Source: an uncultured Elusimicrobium sp. (lineage in GTDB: Bacteria > Elusimicrobiota > Elusimicrobia > Elusimicrobiales > Elusimicrobiaceae). From it: a stretch of 6,732 nucleotides of DNA. Location: contig CAMGSK010000082.1 in the NCBI GenBank assembly GCA_946061795.1, positions 1 to 6,732 of the forward strand. Direction: 5' to 3'. Both the position numbers and the translations under genes were made by a program. Below the pieces are notes generated by a model. It was given only the letters and a program-made list of their open reading frames with translations, was not told the DNA's origin and did not search any database. Every line of letters begins with the position of its first letter. The first letter of the stretch is position 1. Positions 5,115 through 6,732 of this stretch are shown one piece after another.

Positions 5115-6732
5115 ATGAATACAAAACACGCTAAACCGGATTTTTTTAAACCGGATTACGGCCTGGAAAACGCCGGGCTGAAAACCACCAAGACCGTGTA
5201 CTGGAACTATTCCACCCCGGCCTTGTACGAAGAAGCCGTTAAACGCGAAGAAGGCGACATCGTTTACGGCGGTCCTTTGTGCGTCAGCACCGGCAAACAC
5301 ACCGGCCGCAGCCCCAATGACCGCTTTTTTGTGAAAACCAAAGACGTGGAAGGCAAACTTTGGTTCAGCAAAGGCAATGTGGGCATTGAACCGAAATACT
5401 GGGACATTTTGTTTGAAAAAGCCCAAAAATACGCCGCCGACAAAGATTTGTTCGTGCGTGATGCTTACGTGGGCTCCAGCGAGGCTTCCCGCCTCAAAGT
5501 GCGCGCCATCACCGAATGTGCCTGGACGAACCTGTTTGTTAAAAACATGTTCATTGAACCCAAACAGGAAGAGCTCAAAGGCTTCGTGCCCGAATTTACG
5601 CTCATCTGCCTGCCCCGCATGAAAGCCGACCCGGCCACCGACGGCACCAACTCCGAAACCGCCATTTTGATCAACTTTGAAAAGAAAATGGTCTTGGTCA
5701 TCGGCAGCGAATACGGCGGCGAAAACAAAAAAGCTTTGTTTACCGTCATGAACTATCTCTTGCCGCAGAAAGGCATTATGACCATGCACTGCTCCGCCAA
5801 CGTGGGCCCCAAAGGCGACAGCGCGATTTTCTTCGGCTTGTCCGGTACGGGCAAAACCACCCTGTCCGCCGACGTGTCCCGCGGCCTGATCGGCGACGAC
5901 GAACACGGCTGGGACGACAGCGGCGTGTTCAACTTTGAAGGCGGCTGCTACGCCAAGGTCATCAAACTCAACGAAGAAGCCGAACCGCAGATTTTCTCCA
6001 CCACCCGCCGCTTTGGCACGGTGCTGGAAAACGTGGTGTTTGACCCCGAGACGGGCAAACTGGATTTGGACGACGGCTCTCTGACCGAGAACACCCGCGC
6101 CTGCTATCCGCTTAACTTCATCAGCAACGCCGTGGAAAGCGAACGCGCCGACCACCCGAAGAACATTATCTTCTTGACCTGCGACGCTTTCGGCGTGATG
6201 CCTCCTATTTCCAAACTCAGCCCGGACCAGGCTTTGTACCACTTCATCAGCGGCTACACCGCCAAAGTGGCCGGTACGGAAAAAGGCGTCAAAGAACCGC
6301 AGAGCACCTTCAGCACCTGCTTCGGCGGTCCGTTCATGCCCTTGCACCCGGATACGTACGCCCAGCTGCTCAAAAAGAAAATTAAAGAGCACAACGTGGA
6401 CTGCTGGCTGGTCAACACCGGCTGGATCGGCGGCCCGTACGGAGTGGGCAACCGCATCAGCATCAAATACACCCGCACGCTGCTCAACGCGGCTTTGGAC
6501 GGCAAACTGGCCAAAGTGAACTTCATCACCGACCCGGTGTTCGGCTTCCAAATCCCGACCGAATGCGAAGGCGTGCCTTCTGAGATTTTGAACCCCATGA
6601 ACCTGTGGGCCGATAAAGAAGCGTACATGAAAAAGTACGAAGAATTGGCCAAAGCGTTTGTGGAAAACTTCAAGAAATACGCCGACGGCGTGTCTCAGGA
6701 AGTGCTGGCCGCCGCGCCGAAAGTGAAAGAAT
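5115..6732 (+). CDS. pckA: Phosphoenolpyruvate carboxykinase (ATP), cut at its extreme C-terminus
   Basis: The enzyme interconverts oxaloacetate plus ATP with PEP, CO2 and ADP in the cytoplasm. It serves gluconeogenesis or, in many anaerobes, runs in the carboxylating direction to conserve ATP. The 539 visible codons match the usual length of about 540, and the window ends one base into the next codon, a T that could begin the stop. Motifs are STGKHTGRSPNDR (58-70) with substrate-binding R65, K205/K206 and H225 (metal and substrate ligands by alignment with the E. coli enzyme), the P-loop GLSGTGKTT (241-249) with K247, metal-binding D261/D262 in GDDEHGWDDSG (260-270), and R328 in TENTRACYP. 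The P-loop type marks the ATP-dependent, not the GTP-dependent, family. The start at 5115 is five bases after the aminotransferase stop, so the two are co-transcribed. Codons look strongly biased (mostly AAC, GCC, GGC, AAA), suggesting high expression. No catalytic residue is missing. Confidence 0.97.
   Translation, partial: MNTKHAKPDFFKPDYGLENAGLKTTKTVYWNYSTPALYEEAVKREEGDIVYGGPLCVSTGKHTGRSPNDRFFVKTKDVEGKLWFSKGNVGIEPKYWDILFEKAQKYAADKDLFVRDAYVGSSEASRLKVRAITECAWTNLFVKNMFIEPKQEELKGFVPEFTLICLPRMKADPATDGTNSETAILINFEKKMVLVIGSEYGGENKKALFTVMNYLLPQKGIMTMHCSANVGPKGDSAIFFGLSGTGKTTLSADVSRGLIGDDEHGWDDSGVFNFEGGCYAKVIKLNEEAEPQIFSTTRRFGTVLENVVFDPETGKLDLDDGSLTENTRACYPLNFISNAVESERADHPKNIIFLTCDAFGVMPPISKLSPDQALYHFISGYTAKVAGTEKGVKEPQSTFSTCFGGPFMPLHPDTYAQLLKKKIKEHNVDCWLVNTGWIGGPYGVGNRISIKYTRTLLNAALDGKLAKVNFITDPVFGFQIPTECEGVPSEILNPMNLWADKEAYMKKYEELAKAFVENFKKYADGVSQEVLAAAPKVKE

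Noticed and set aside
4947..6551. A 534-codon open frame on the minus strand opposite pckA and the end of the aminotransferase gene.
   Set aside because: It is antisense to pckA, whose catalytic motifs are all intact. Its translation is low-complexity, rich in Phe, Val, Ala, Gly and His, as expected from the complement of strongly codon-biased coding sequence, and shows no domain motif or ribosome binding site.

Overview
This window reads as a slice of a bacterial chromosome with a moderately GC-rich, codon-biased genome and classical purine-rich ribosome binding sites. There are no mobile elements, RNA genes or CRISPR arrays in view. The gene set suggests an anaerobe, probably fermentative and Gram-negative: an Mrp/NBP35 Fe-S carrier ATPase with a short N-terminal cysteine cluster and no DUF59 domain, an ATP-type PEP carboxykinase, and a class I aminotransferase. 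A gut Elusimicrobiota-like organism is my leading guess from overall style, but this is low-confidence inference and no marker in the window settles it.

Layout. On the left, two genes read leftward: a nucleotidyltransferase-fold protein (180-791) and, after it, the start of a small membrane-anchored protein that runs off the window (1-112). A 52-base divergent intergenic region (792-843) holds two palindromic -10-like elements. It separates these from a long rightward gene series that fills the rest of the window.

The rightward series has two blocks. Block one is DUF2157 membrane protein (844-1665), DUF4401 membrane protein (1658-2590), GDYXXLXY protein (2580-3035), then Mrp (3046-3876). The first two junctions overlap by 8 and 11 bases and the third has a 10-base gap, so this is almost certainly one translationally coupled operon. 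Block two starts after a 51-base gap carrying a promoter-like palindrome. It holds a class I-gamma aminotransferase (3928-5109) and, five bases later, pckA (5115 to the window end, cut just at its natural C-terminus).

How the genes may work together. The DUF2157/DUF4401/GDYXXLXY trio is a recurrent but uncharacterised set: two polytopic membrane proteins plus a membrane-anchored protein with a conserved GDYxxLxY motif. Both polytopic members are unusually cysteine-rich here, and an Fe-S carrier is encoded in the same operon. Whether this means a redox or metal-related function is speculation. Block two makes direct metabolic sense: an aspartate-type aminotransferase interconverts aspartate and oxaloacetate, and PEPCK interconverts oxaloacetate and PEP with ATP/ADP. 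The pair would link amino acid pools to glycolysis or gluconeogenesis.
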